Below are positions 31,427 through 41,123 of a stretch of 64,000 nt of DNA, piece after piece. The position numbers were made by a program, and so were the translations under genes. The DNA comes from JAOUJD01 sp963841815 (GTDB lineage Bacteria; Pseudomonadota; Gammaproteobacteria; Burkholderiales; Burkholderiaceae_F), in assembly GCA_963841815.1 (NCBI GenBank), contig CAWJEE010000010.1, positions 1 through 64,000 of the forward strand. The letters run 5' to 3'. Under the pieces are notes generated by a model. It saw only the letters and a program-made list of their open reading frames with translations. It was not told the DNA's origin and did not search any database. Numbering within the stretch: the stretch's first letter is position 1; every line of letters begins with the position of its first letter.

Positions 31427-32562
31427 CGTTCCACCAGCTTCACGCGATGGTTGTACCAGTTCATCAACCCCGAGATCGCGAGCGACAACGTCAGGTACAC
31501 GGCCATCATCAGCGAGATCGCCTCGATCGCCTGACCGGTCTGGTTGAGCGTGGTGTTGGAGACGCTGACCAGGTCCGGGTAGCCGATCGCGACGGCCAGC
31601 GAGGAGTTCTTGGTCAGGTTCAGGTATTGCGAGGTCAGCGGCGGAATGATCACGCGCAGCGCCTGCGGCAGGATCACCAGGCGCAGGCGCTGGCCGCGCG
31701 AGAGCCCGAGCGCCTCGGACGCCTCGGTCTGGCCCTTCGGCACCGCCTGGATGCCGCCGCGCACGATCTCGGCGATGAAGGCCGCGGTGTAGATCGAAAG
31801 GCCGAGGAACAGCGCGGTGAATTCAGGCGAGACGTTCTTCCCCCCTTCGAAGTCGAAGCCGCCGAGCACCGGCGTCGAGAATCCGGTCGGCGCGCCGAAC
31901 AGCGCCCAGCCGATCGCCGGCAAGACAAGGAAGAAGACGACGCCGGGCCAGACGACGGCGGGGGCACGGCCCTTCCGCAACTGAACGCGCACGGACCAGC
32001 GCCACCACGCGATGGTCGCGACGAACGCGACCACCAGTCCGGCCAGCGCGGCGGACCAGCCCGCGTGGGCCTCGGGCCACGGAAGGCTGAGGCCGCGCTG
32101 GCTCAGGTACGCCGGCCCGATGCGGAGGGCCTCGGCGGCCGACGGCATCACGTCGGTGATGACCCCGTACCAGAGCAGCAGCTGGAGGATCAGCGGCACG
32201 TTGCGCACCGACTCGATGTACATGCCCGCGAGCTTTGCCAGGAGCCAGTTCGGCGAGAGGCGCGCAATGCCGATCGCGAGGCCGAGGACGCTGGCGGCGA
32301 CGATGGCCACCGCGGAAACGAACAGCGTGTTGAGCAGGCCGACGACGAAGGCGCGGCCGTACGAGTGGGTCGGGTCGTACTCCAGCAGCTTCTCGGAGAT
32401 GTCGAAGCCGGCTTCCTGCGAGAGGTACGAAAAGCCGATCGTGATCGAGCGGCTCTCCAGGTTGTGGACCAGGTTGTGCGCCGCGTAGCCGGCGATCGCG
32501 ACGATCAGGGCGACCAGCGCCAGCTGGGAGACGAGGTTCCGGAATCGTTCGGAAGCCCACAT
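31423..32562 (-). CDS. aapQ: Amino-acid ABC transporter permease (AapQ type)
   Basis: A 379-residue inner-membrane permease. It has the AapQ/BztB hallmark of a large periplasmic insertion between the first helices (IGFSYLSQEAGFDISE) and the EAA loop TEASEALGLSRGQRLRLVILPQAL near the C-terminus. The frame extends to a TTG at 32607, but the ATG at 32562 (MWASERFRN) is the better start; neither has an ideally spaced ribosome site. A hairpin sits upstream, between it and aapJ. Confidence 0.88.
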   Translation of the reverse strand: MWASERFRNLVSQLALVALIVAIAGYAAHNLVHNLESRSITIGFSYLSQEAGFDISEKLLEYDPTHSYGRAFVVGLLNTLFVSAVAIVAASVLGLAIGIARLSPNWLLAKLAGMYIESVRNVPLILQLLLWYGVITDVMPSAAEALRIGPAYLSQRGLSLPWPEAHAGWSAALAGLVVAFVATIAWWRWSVRVQLRKGRAPAVVWPGVVFFLVLPAIGWALFGAPTGFSTPVLGGFDFEGGKNVSPEFTALFLGLSIYTAAFIAEIVRGGIQAVPKGQTEASEALGLSRGQRLRLVILPQALRVIIPPLTSQYLNLTKNSSLAVAIGYPDLVSVSNTTLNQTGQAIEAISLMMAVYLTLSLAISGLMNWYNHRVKLVER

Positions 32563-32610
32563 GGACGCGCTGCCGCGCGCAAGCACGGCAAGTGAGGAAC
32601 AAGGCAAGCA

Positions 32611-32635
32611 CCTCCGGCGGAGTACCCGCCGGAGG
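32611..32635 (-). promoter_or_regulatory. Hairpin between aapJ and aapQ
   Basis: A perfect 10-bp stem (CCTCCGGCGG/CCGCCGGAGG, loop of five bases) follows the aapJ stop codon by 18 bases. The GGAGG of its 3' arm is a possible ribosome-binding site for the upstream TTG start of aapQ. Such hairpins commonly protect binding-protein mRNA and lower expression of the downstream permease. Confidence 0.6.
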
Positions 32636-32653
32636 GATGGGATCAGCGCTCGA

Positions 32654-33679
32654 TCAGTCCATCGGCACCGGATACATCAGGCCGCCCTTGTTCCAGAGCG
32701 CGTTGGGACCGCGCGAAAGGCCCAGCGGCTTGATGTTGCGGTCGTAGATCTCGCCGTAGTTGCCGACCGCCGAAATCGCGCGAACAGCCCAGTCGGCATC
32801 GAGGCCGAGACCCTTGCCGACTTCACCGGTCGCGCCCGTCAGGCGCTGGATCGCCGGGTCCTTGCTCTCCTTCTTCATCTGCGCGACGTTCGCCTTGGTC
32901 ACGCCGGACTCTTCGGCCTGCTGCAGGCCGAAGATCATCCAGCGCACGATGGCGAAGAACTCCTGGTCGTTCCGGCGCAGCATCGGTCCGAGCGGCTCCT
33001 TCGAGATGATGTCCGGCAGCACGGTGTAGTCCGCCTTGCTCGGCAGGTTCACCAGCATCGCGGCGATGCCCGAGGCGTCGGTCGTGTAGGCGTCGCAGCG
33101 GCCGGACTGGAAGGCCTTCTCGGTGGCTTCCTGCCCTTCGAAGACGACCGGCTTGAACGTCAGCTTGTTGGCGCGCGCGTAGTCGGCCAGGTTGCGTTCC
33201 GTGGTCGTGCCCGTCTCCACGCAGACGGAAGCCTTGTTCAGATCGGCAAGTTTCCTCACCTTCGGGTTCTTCTTGGTGTTCACCACGAAGGCCTGGCCGT
33301 CATAGAACCACACGCCGGCGAACACCGAGCCCATCGTCGTGTCGCGCTTCGAATTCCACGTCGTGTTGCGCGACAGGATGTCGATCTCGCCGGACTGCAG
33401 CGCGGTGAAACGCTGTTGCGCGGTCAGCGGCACGTACTTGACCTTGTCCTCGCTGCCGAGGATGGCCGCCGCGAGCGCCTTGCAGAAATCCACGTCGTGC
33501 CCGGCGTACTTGCCCGACTTGTCCGGCGCCGAGAAACCGGTCAGCCCGGTATGCACGCCGCAAACCAGCGTCCCGCGCTGCTTGATGGCGTCCAGCGTCG
33601 GGCCGGCGACGGCGGTGCCGGCGGTGACGCCAAGGACCAGCGCTGCGGTGGCGCCGGCAATCCATTGCTTTCTCGACAT
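32654..33679 (-). CDS. aapJ: Periplasmic L-amino acid-binding protein (AapJ type)
   Basis: A 341-residue solute-binding protein of family 3. Residues 1-25 are a signal peptide ending AVA-G. The mature start TLDAIKQRGTLVCGVHTGLTGFS and the AapJ/BztA stretch LSRNTTWNSKRDTTMG are diagnostic of general L-amino-acid binding proteins (glutamate, glutamine, aspartate and others). A GGGGAGGG ribosome site lies just upstream of the ATG. It is the first gene of aapJQMP. Confidence 0.93.
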   Translation of the reverse strand: MSRKQWIAGATAALVLGVTAGTAVAGPTLDAIKQRGTLVCGVHTGLTGFSAPDKSGKYAGHDVDFCKALAAAILGSEDKVKYVPLTAQQRFTALQSGEIDILSRNTTWNSKRDTTMGSVFAGVWFYDGQAFVVNTKKNPKVRKLADLNKASVCVETGTTTERNLADYARANKLTFKPVVFEGQEATEKAFQSGRCDAYTTDASGIAAMLVNLPSKADYTVLPDIISKEPLGPMLRRNDQEFFAIVRWMIFGLQQAEESGVTKANVAQMKKESKDPAIQRLTGATGEVGKGLGLDADWAVRAISAVGNYGEIYDRNIKPLGLSRGPNALWNKGGLMYPVPMD

Positions 33680-33717
33680 ACGAACCCTCCCCAGGGTGGA
33701 ACTGACAACAAGGCCAA

Positions 33718-33740
33718 AGCGGTCCCGAGTCGGGACCGCT
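33718..33740 (-). promoter_or_regulatory. Hairpin between the isochorismatase-like gene and aapJ
   Basis: A perfect 9-bp stem (AGCGGTCCC/GGGACCGCT) lies 130 bases after the upstream gene and 39 bases before aapJ. The minus strand continues TTTGGCCTTG, a poor T-tract. It may be a weak terminator or an aapJ leader structure. Confidence 0.45.
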
Positions 33741-33871
33741 CATCGTTCTGCTTCAGGCTGGCAAAGATACCCTGCGCGGCCGCACTCCGCGTGGACCGCA
33801 GACAAAAAGCGTCGGCCGCTCCTCGTCGGACCGGGCGGCCCGTCGTCTTCCGCGGTGCCAACGGCCGAAGG

Positions 33872-34492
33872 TCAGAACTTCAGCAGTTCGAACTTCGTCA
33901 GCGTGACGTTCGGCCCGATGACCGGCGCGTTGGTCAGGTGCCAGGCCACGTACTGCTCCGGAAACGGATCGTTGGCGGACATGCCGTCCACCGGGAGAAT
34001 TACCTTCATGCCGCGCAGCACCGCCCCGCTGGCGGTGTACATCACGGCGCCGTGAGCCGCGGTGCCGATGGCGATCACGTGCTGGATGCCCTTGTCTTTC
34101 AGGATCTTCTCGAGTTCGGTGTTGCGGAACTTGTCGACGCCGGACGACACGACCGGTTCGTCGCCCTTCGGGGAGAGGTCCGGAAGGATGTCGGCCGCCT
34201 TGGTGGCGGTCGTCGTCGCGTGCGCGACCATCATGCCGCGGGCACGAGCCTCCGCGAGGAGCTTCTTCGCGCCCGGCACCGAGGCCAGGCAGCGCGGCCG
34301 CGGATTGCAGTTCGGGGCTACGAAATCCAGCATCAGCAGCGCAGTCGTCTTCGGATCGACGGTCACCGGCTTCAGCGCGGGCGCCGGGGGCGCCTTCACG
34401 TTGGGCCACTCGTCGACGATGGTCTGTGCGCCGGACAGCGCGGGGATCAGCGCGGCCACGGCCGCGGCGAGATGCATCAGCGGTGATTTCAC
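33872..34492 (-). CDS. Exported isochorismatase-like hydrolase lacking the usual cysteine
   Basis: A 206-residue protein of the isochorismatase/cysteine hydrolase fold. Residues 1-22 look like a signal peptide (VAALIPALSGAQ). The family aspartate is D56 (LLMLDF) and the lysine could be K121. The position normally held by the nucleophile (GVATNxCV) reads IGTAAHGAVMYT, with Gly148 instead of Cys. The start is a GTG at 34492 with AAGGAG six bases upstream. It may hydrolyse by another route or not at all. It is divergent from the peptide ABC operon. Confidence 0.8.
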   Translation of the reverse strand: MKSPLMHLAAAVAALIPALSGAQTIVDEWPNVKAPPAPALKPVTVDPKTTALLMLDFVAPNCNPRPRCLASVPGAKKLLAEARARGMMVAHATTTATKAADILPDLSPKGDEPVVSSGVDKFRNTELEKILKDKGIQHVIAIGTAAHGAVMYTASGAVLRGMKVILPVDGMSANDPFPEQYVAWHLTNAPVIGPNVTLTKFELLKF

Positions 34493-34651
34493 GGCAGGCT
34501 CCTTGTTTGTCGAGGCGCGGGAGGCTAGCACCGGACTCACGCGATGCACTGCCCCCTGCGGGTTTTCACCTGCCGCCGGCCCCCGAGCCGCGATACGGCG
34601 GGTGCCCGCGCCGAAGGGATAAGCTAGCGGCCTCACGGTCCGGAGGAACCC

Positions 34652-36235
34652 ATGTTGCGCACTTTCCATCGCGCCGTTGGCGCAGCCATCCTGTCGCTCG
34701 CGCTCGGCGCTTCGGCCCACGCGGCCGACCTGACGATCGGGCTGTCCACGCCGGTCACGTCGCTCGACCCGCACTTCCACAACCTGACGCCGAACAACAG
34801 CCTCGGCCGCCACGTGTTCGAGACCCTGGTCCGGCAGGACGAGAGCCAGCACATGCAGCCGGGCCTCGCGGAATCGTGGAAGGCGATCAACGACCTCGAG
34901 TGGGAGATCAAGCTGCGCAAGGGCGTGAAGTTCCACAACGGCCAGAACTTCACCGCCGACGACGTGATCGCCACCTTCAAGCGCGTGCCGAACGTGCCGA
35001 ACAGCCCGGCCTCGTTCGCCTTCTTCGTGCGGCCGATCGTCGAGATCAAGGCCGTCGATCCGCTGACGCTGCGGCTGAAGACCGACAAGCCGCACCCGCT
35101 GCTGCCGAACGACATGGTCGCCGTGATGATCCTGCCGAAGTCGGTGGCGGAGACGGCGAAGACCGAGGACTTCAACTCCGGCAAGGCGATGATCGGCACC
35201 GGGCCGTACCGCCTGGTCGAGTACGTCGCCGGCGACCGCGTGGTGCTGAAGCGCAACGACGCCTACTACGGCCAGAAGCCGGCGTGGGACAACGTCCGCT
35301 TCAAGATGATCCCGAGCGCGCCGGCGCGCGTCGCCGCGCTGCTCGCCGGCGACGTCCAGATGATCGAGGGCGTGCCGACCGCGGACATCGCCAAGCTGTC
35401 GAAGGACGACGCGCGTCTCGATATCGTCCGCGGTGTCCAACCGGGTCATCTACCTGCACATGGACTCCGGCCGCGAGAAGAACTCGCCGTTCGTCACGAC
35501 CACGGACGGCAAGCCGATGGAAGCGAATCCGCTGCGCGACCCGCGCGTGCGCAGGGCGATCTCGAAGATGATCGACCGCGACACCATCGTCTCGCGCATC
35601 ATGGAAGGCCAGGGCGTCCCGGCCGGCCAGCTGCTGCCCGACCAGTTCTTCGGCACCAGCAAGACGCTGAAGCCCGAGAAGTACGATCCCGAGGGCGCGA
35701 AGAAGCTGCTGGCCGAGGCGGGCTACCCCAACGGGTTCGGCCTGACGCTGCACGCGCCGAACAACCGCTACATCAACGACGCGCAGGTCGCCCAGGCCGT
35801 CGCGCAGTACCTGTCGCGCAACGGCATCCCGACCAAGCTGGAGACGATGCCGTCGAACGTCTTCTTCTCGCGCGGCACCGAAGCTGGAGTTCAGCTTCCT
35901 GCTCGCCGGCTGGGGCGCGGAGACCGGGGAAACGTCGTCGCCGCTGCGCTCGCTGCTCGCAACCTATCGACCAGAAGGCGGGCCTCGGCACCGCCAACCG
36001 CGGCCGCTTCTCCGACCCGGGCGTGGACGCACTGCTGACGCAGGCCCTGACGACGATCGACGACACCAAGCGCGGCATCATGCTGGCGCGGGCGTCGGAA
36101 AAGGCGGTCGGCGAGCTGATGGGCCTGGTCCCGCTGCACTACGAGGTCAGCACGTGGGCCACGCGCAAGGACCTGGCGTACAAGGCGCGCGCCGACCAGT
36201 ACACCTTCGCGTTCGAGACGCGGCCGGCCAAGTAG
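34652..36235 (+). CDS. Peptide-type ABC transporter substrate-binding protein (SBP family 5), frameshifted as read
   Basis: A periplasmic binding protein of the DppA/OppA/NikA family. A signal peptide of about 24 residues ends ASAHA-AD. Family segments are TPNNSLGRHVFETLV, LRKGVKFHNGQNFTADDV, GTGPYRLVEY and DPRVRRAISKMIDRD. The frame breaks at about 35430, 35878 and 35965; the last two are one extra base each. Corrected length is about 527 residues. GGAGGA precedes the ATG at 34652. It leads the operon with two permeases, two ATPases and two amidohydrolases, so the ligand may be an N-acylated amino acid or short peptide. Confidence 0.85.
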   Translation: MLRTFHRAVGAAILSLALGASAHAADLTIGLSTPVTSLDPHFHNLTPNNSLGRHVFETLVRQDESQHMQPGLAESWKAINDLEWEIKLRKGVKFHNGQNFTADDVIATFKRVPNVPNSPASFAFFVRPIVEIKAVDPLTLRLKTDKPHPLLPNDMVAVMILPKSVAETAKTEDFNSGKAMIGTGPYRLVEYVAGDRVVLKRNDAYYGQKPAWDNVRFKMIPSAPARVAALLAGDVQMIEGVPTADIAKLSKDDARLDIVRGVQPGHLPAHGLRPREELAVRHDHGRQADGSESAARPARAQGDLEDDRPRHHRLAHHGRPGRPGRPAAARPVLRHQQDAEAREVRSRGREEAAGRGGLPQRVRPDAARAEQPLHQRRAGRPGRRAVPVAQRHPDQAGDDAVERLLLARHRSWSSASCSPAGARRPGKRRRRCARCSQPIDQKAGLGTANRGRFSDPGVDALLTQALTTIDDTKRGIMLARASEKAVGELMGLVPLHYEVSTWATRKDLAYKARADQYTFAFETRPAK

Positions 36236-36239
36236 CGCG

Positions 36240-36286
36240 CGCGCCTCGCGGTCGCGCCGCTGCGCGGCGCACGCGCACGAGGCGCG
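36240..36286 (+). repeat. Nested-palindrome intergenic repeat, copy 1
   Basis: Outer stem CGCGCCTCG/CGAGGCGCG (36240-36248, 36278-36286) and inner stem GCGCCGC/GCGGCGC (36254-36260, 36264-36270) around a TGC loop. The 20 bases 36253-36272 match 60521-60540 at 18 positions, and the two differences are paired (C-G here, A-T there). It begins five bases after the binding-protein stop codon. Confidence 0.7.
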
Positions 36287-36298
36287 GTTGATCAGCGC

Positions 36299-36316
36299 GG
36301 CCGCCTTCGGGCGGCC
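36299..36316 (+). other. UUCG-capped hairpin before the permease gene
   Basis: GGCCGCC, loop TTCG, GGCGGCC: a very stable cUUCGg tetraloop hairpin 56 bases before the first permease start. No T-tract follows. Together with the repeat just upstream it could protect the binding-protein mRNA and reduce read-through to the permeases. Confidence 0.6.
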
Positions 36317-36372
36317 GGGCGGCGGCCGCGCATGCAGATGCAGGAAAATCGACAAGCAGCCGCCGCTAGCTC

Positions 36373-37350
36373 ATGTTCGTCTACATCCTCCGCCGCCTGT
36401 CGCAGACCGCGCTCGTGCTCGCGATCACGTCGCTGCTCGTGTTCGGCGGGCTGTACCTGATCGGCGATCCGGTCGAGATCCTCGTCAATCCGTCGGCCGA
36501 CCAGATCGAGAAGGAACGCGCCGCCGCCGCCCTCGGCCTCGACAAGCCGATCCACGAGCAGTACCTGACGTTCGTGAAGGGCGCGTTCACCGGCAATCTC
36601 GGCAACTCCTTCGTGTACGCGCGGCCGGCGCTCGAGGTGATCTTCGAGCGCATGCCGGCGACGCTGGAGCTCGCGTTCCTCGCGATGGTGATCGCGGTGA
36701 CGCTCGGCATCCCGCTCGGGCTGTACGCCGGCCTGCGGCCGCAGAGCCCGCTGTCGAAGGCGATCATGGCCGGCTCGATCCTCGGCTTCTCGCTGCCGAC
36801 CTTCTGGGTCGGCCTGATCCTGATCATCGTGTTCGCGGTGCAGCTCGGCTGGCTGCCATCGACGGGCCGCGGGCCGACGACCGAGTTCCTCGGCCTGCAG
36901 CTGTCGATCCTCAACGCCGAGGGCCTGCGGTACGCGCTGCTGCCGGCGATCAACCTCGCGCTCTTCAAGCTGTCGCTGATCATCCGGCTGACGCGCGCGC
37001 AGGTGCGCGAGCAGAGCCTGCTCGACTACATCAAGTTCGCGCGCGCCAAGGGCCTTTCGACGCGCCGCGTCATCGGCGTGCACCTGCTGAAGAACATCAT
37101 GATCCCGCTCGTCACGGTGATCGGCCTCGAACTCGGCTCGGTGATCGCGTTCGCCGTGGTCACCGAGACCATCTTCGCGTGGCCGGGCATGGGCAAGCTC
37201 GTCATCGACTCGATCTTCCAGCTCGACCGCCCGGTCGTCGTCGCGTACCTGCTGGTGGTCGTGTTCATGTTCATCCTGATCAACCTCGTGGTCGACCTGC
37301 TGTACTCGATCCTCGACCCGCGCGTCCGCCTGGCGGACGTCAAGTCATGA
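36373..37350 (+). CDS. Peptide-type ABC transporter permease 1 (DppB family)
   Basis: A 325-residue inner-membrane protein with six membrane helices. The first is in FVYILRRLSQTALVLAITS, typical for DppB. The EAA loop is KFARAKGLSTRRVIGVHLLKN near 225-245, and ETIFAWPGMGKLVIDSIFQLD is a family hallmark. It is intact and overlaps the next permease by ATGA. Confidence 0.93.
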   Translation: MFVYILRRLSQTALVLAITSLLVFGGLYLIGDPVEILVNPSADQIEKERAAAALGLDKPIHEQYLTFVKGAFTGNLGNSFVYARPALEVIFERMPATLELAFLAMVIAVTLGIPLGLYAGLRPQSPLSKAIMAGSILGFSLPTFWVGLILIIVFAVQLGWLPSTGRGPTTEFLGLQLSILNAEGLRYALLPAINLALFKLSLIIRLTRAQVREQSLLDYIKFARAKGLSTRRVIGVHLLKNIMIPLVTVIGLELGSVIAFAVVTETIFAWPGMGKLVIDSIFQLDRPVVVAYLLVVVFMFILINLVVDLLYSILDPRVRLADVKS

Positions 37351-38258
37351 GCGCCTCACCGGTTCCCGCCGTCGCGGTCGAGCCCGCGCAGACGCCCTGG
37401 GGTCGCTTCTGGCGCCAGTTCGCCGAGAGCAGGCTGGCGATGCTCGGCCTGGCGATGTTGCTCGCGATCGTGCTGGTCGCGCTGTTCGCGCCGTGGCTCG
37501 CGCCGCAGAACCCGTACGACCTCACCAAGCTCGACCTGATGGACGCGCGGCAGGCGCCTGGCGCGCAGAGCATGGATGGCCTGACCTACTGGCTCGGCAC
37601 GGACGGCCAGGGGCGCGACATGCTGTCGGCGATCATGTACGGGCTGCGCGTGTCGCTGATCGTGGGCGTGCTGTCGGGCGTGATCGCGCTGACGATCGGC
37701 TCGGTCGTGGGCGTGCTGGCCGCCTATCTCGGCGGACGCTTCGAGCAGATCGTGATGCGCATCGTCGACATCCAGCTCGGCTTCCCGGCGATCCTCGTCG
37801 CGCTGATCCTGCTCGCGGTGCTCGGCAAGGGCATCGACAAGATCATCATCGCGCTCGTCACCGTGCAGTGGGCCTACTACGCGCGGACGGCGCGCTCGGC
37901 GGCGCTCGTGGAGCGCAGCAAGGAGTACATCGAGGCGGCGCGGTCGCTGGGGCTGTCCGGCGCGCGCATCGTGCTGCGGCACCTGCTTCCCAATGCGCTG
38001 CCGCCGCTGATCGTCGTCGGCACCGTGCAGGTCGCGCACGCCATCGCGCTCGAGGCGACGCTGTCGTTCCTCGGCCTCGGCCTGCCGCCGACCGAGCCGT
38101 CGCTCGGCCTGCTGATCTCCAACGGCTACGAGTACCTGATGTCGGGCAAGTACTGGATCAGCGTGTACCCGGGCATCGCGCTGCTGCTGACGATCCTCGC
38201 GATCAACCTCGTCGGCGACCAGTTGCGCGACGTGCTGAACCCGAGGCTGGCGCGATGA
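37347..38258 (+). CDS. Peptide-type ABC transporter permease 2 (DppC family)
   Basis: A 303-residue inner-membrane protein. A cytosolic N-terminus is followed by six helices. The motif WLGTDGQGRDMLSAIMYGLR and the EAA loop EAARSLGLSGARIVLRHLLPN are characteristic of DppC. It overlaps its neighbours on both sides by four bases, so all five transporter subunits except the binding protein are translationally coupled. Confidence 0.93.
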   Translation: MSASPVPAVAVEPAQTPWGRFWRQFAESRLAMLGLAMLLAIVLVALFAPWLAPQNPYDLTKLDLMDARQAPGAQSMDGLTYWLGTDGQGRDMLSAIMYGLRVSLIVGVLSGVIALTIGSVVGVLAAYLGGRFEQIVMRIVDIQLGFPAILVALILLAVLGKGIDKIIIALVTVQWAYYARTARSAALVERSKEYIEAARSLGLSGARIVLRHLLPNALPPLIVVGTVQVAHAIALEATLSFLGLGLPPTEPSLGLLISNGYEYLMSGKYWISVYPGIALLLTILAINLVGDQLRDVLNPRLAR

Positions 38259-39233
38259 CGGCGCCGCTGCTCGAGGTCCGCAACCTGCGCACCGAGTTCG
38301 CCACGCGCGACGGCGTGCTGCCGGCCGTGGCCGACGTGTCGTTCGACCTCGTCCGCGGCCAGGTGCTGGGGCTCGTCGGCGAATCGGGATCGGGCAAGTC
38401 GGTCACCGGGCTTCTCGATCATCGGCCTGATCGACCCGCCGGGCCGCGTGGCCGGCGGCAGCATCCGGTTCAACGGCGAGGAACTGGTCGGCGCCCCGCA
38501 CGAGCGGATGCGGGCGCTGCGCGGCAAGCGCATCGCGATGATCTTCCAGGACCCGATGATGACGCTCAACCCGGTCCTGTCGATCGAGACGCAGATGGTC
38601 GAGACGGTGCTGGCGCACGAGCGCGTCTCGCGCCAGGCCGCACGCGCCCGTTCGATCGAGGCGCTGTCGCGCGTCGGCATCGCCTCGGCCGCCGAGCGGC
38701 TGCAGCAGTACCCGCACCAGTTCTCCGGCGGCATGCGCCAGCGCGTGGCCATCGCCATCGCGCTGCTGCACAACCCCGAACTGATCATCGCGGACGAGCC
38801 GACCACCGCGCTCGACGTCACCGTGCAGGGGCAGATCCTGTACGAGATGCAGAAGCTGACGCGCGAGTCGGGCACCTCGCTGATCTGGATCACGCACGAC
38901 CTCGCGGTCGTGGCCGGCCTCGCGGACCGGATCGCGGTGATGTACGCGGGACGCATCGTGGAGATCGGCGACGCCGGCGAGGTGCTCGACGGGCCGCGCC
39001 ATCCGTACACGCGCGGCCTCCTCGACTCGGTGCCTGCCGCCACGGCGCCCGGGCAGCGCCTGAAGCAGATCAGCGGCTCGACGCCGTCGCTGCTCCGGCT
39101 CGGCGCGGGCTGTGCGTTCCGCGACCGCTGCCAGCGCGCCGGGACCGGCGTGCGGCACGATGCCCGACATGACCGCGCTCGACGGCCGCTCGCTGCGCTG
39201 CCATTACCCGCTCGATGCGGTGCGCGAGGCGGC

Positions 39234-39237
<4 letters not shown>
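38255..39237 (+). CDS. Peptide-type ABC transporter ATPase 1 (DppD family), frameshifted as read
   Basis: Walker A GESGSGKSVTG, Q-loop MIFQDPMMTLNP, signature FSGGMRQRVAIAIAL, Walker B LIIADEPTTALDV and switch ITHDLAVVA are present. The C-terminus has the cysteine cluster CAFRDRCQRAGPAC, which in relatives binds an iron-sulfur cluster or stabilises the tail. One extra base at about 38410 and another near 39141 break the frame; correction gives about 326 residues. It begins and ends with ATGA overlaps. Confidence 0.9.
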
Positions 39238-40273
<1,036 letters not shown>

Positions 40274-40277
<4 letters not shown>

Positions 40278-41123
40278 AACACGAAGCCTTCCGCCTGCAC
40301 GGCCCGGCCGTGCCCGCTGTCCCGCTGGTCCTCGACTCGCCGCACTCCGGCTTCCGCTTCCCGTCCGACTTCGACGCCGTCGTCGGCGAACTCGACCTGC
40401 GCGACGGCGAAGACTGCTTCGTCGACCAGCTGTACCTGCCCGCGACCGAGCTCGGCGTTCCGCTGCTCGCCGCCGAGTTTCCGCGCACCTATCTCGACAA
40501 CAACCGGCACGCCGGCGACATCGACCTCGAACTGATCGACGGCGGGCGCTGGCCGCACGAATTCGTGCCGAGCGGCAAGGCCGCGATCGGCAAGGCGCTG
40601 GTCTGGCGCACGCTCGACGACGGCCGCGCGATCTACGGCCGCAGGCTGACCGTGGACGAAGTCGTCGGGCGCATCGAGCGGGTCCACGCCCCGTACCATG
40701 GCGCGCTGCGGCAGCTGATCGACGCCGCGCACGCGCAGTTCGGCGCGGTCTTCCACATCAACTGCCACTCGATGAATTCGGTGGCCGGGAAGGATGGGCG
40801 AAGGCGGCGAGGGCACTGAGCGCGCCGACTTCGTGCTCGGCGACCGCGACCAGACGACCTGCGATCCCGCGTTCACGGAGTTCGTGCGGCAGGCGCTGTC
40901 GTCGATGGGCTACTCGGTGAAGGTCAACGATCCGTACAAGGGCGTCGAGCTGGTCCGCGCCTACTCGGATCCGGCGCGCCGACGCCACAGCCTGCAGGTC
41001 GAGATCAACAAGCGCCTCTACATGGACGAGGATCGTTGCGTGCCGAACGAAGGCTACGCGACGCTGCAGAAGAACCTGACGACCCTGGTCGAAGCCATTC
41101 GCGACTTCGTTCGAAACCGATGA
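40274..41123 (+). CDS. N-formylglutamate amidohydrolase family, frameshifted as read
   Basis: Enzymes of this family (HutG-type) hydrolyse N-formyl-L-glutamate to formate and glutamate; relatives act on other N-acyl amino acids. Motifs VLDSPHSGFRFP, FPRTYLDNNRHAGDID and FHINCHSMNS supply probable zinc and substrate ligands. One extra G near 40795 shifts the frame after HSMNSVAGK; the second part continues ADFVLGDRDQTTC and RRHSLQVEINKRLYMDE. Corrected length is about 282 residues. It overlaps the transporter ATPase and the next gene by ATGA. There are no hut genes in the window. Confidence 0.88.

Noticed and set aside
35430..35440. Programmed ribosomal frameshift in the binding-protein gene
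   Set aside because: Many unrelated neighbouring genes show equal single-base breaks, so error in the sequence is simpler.
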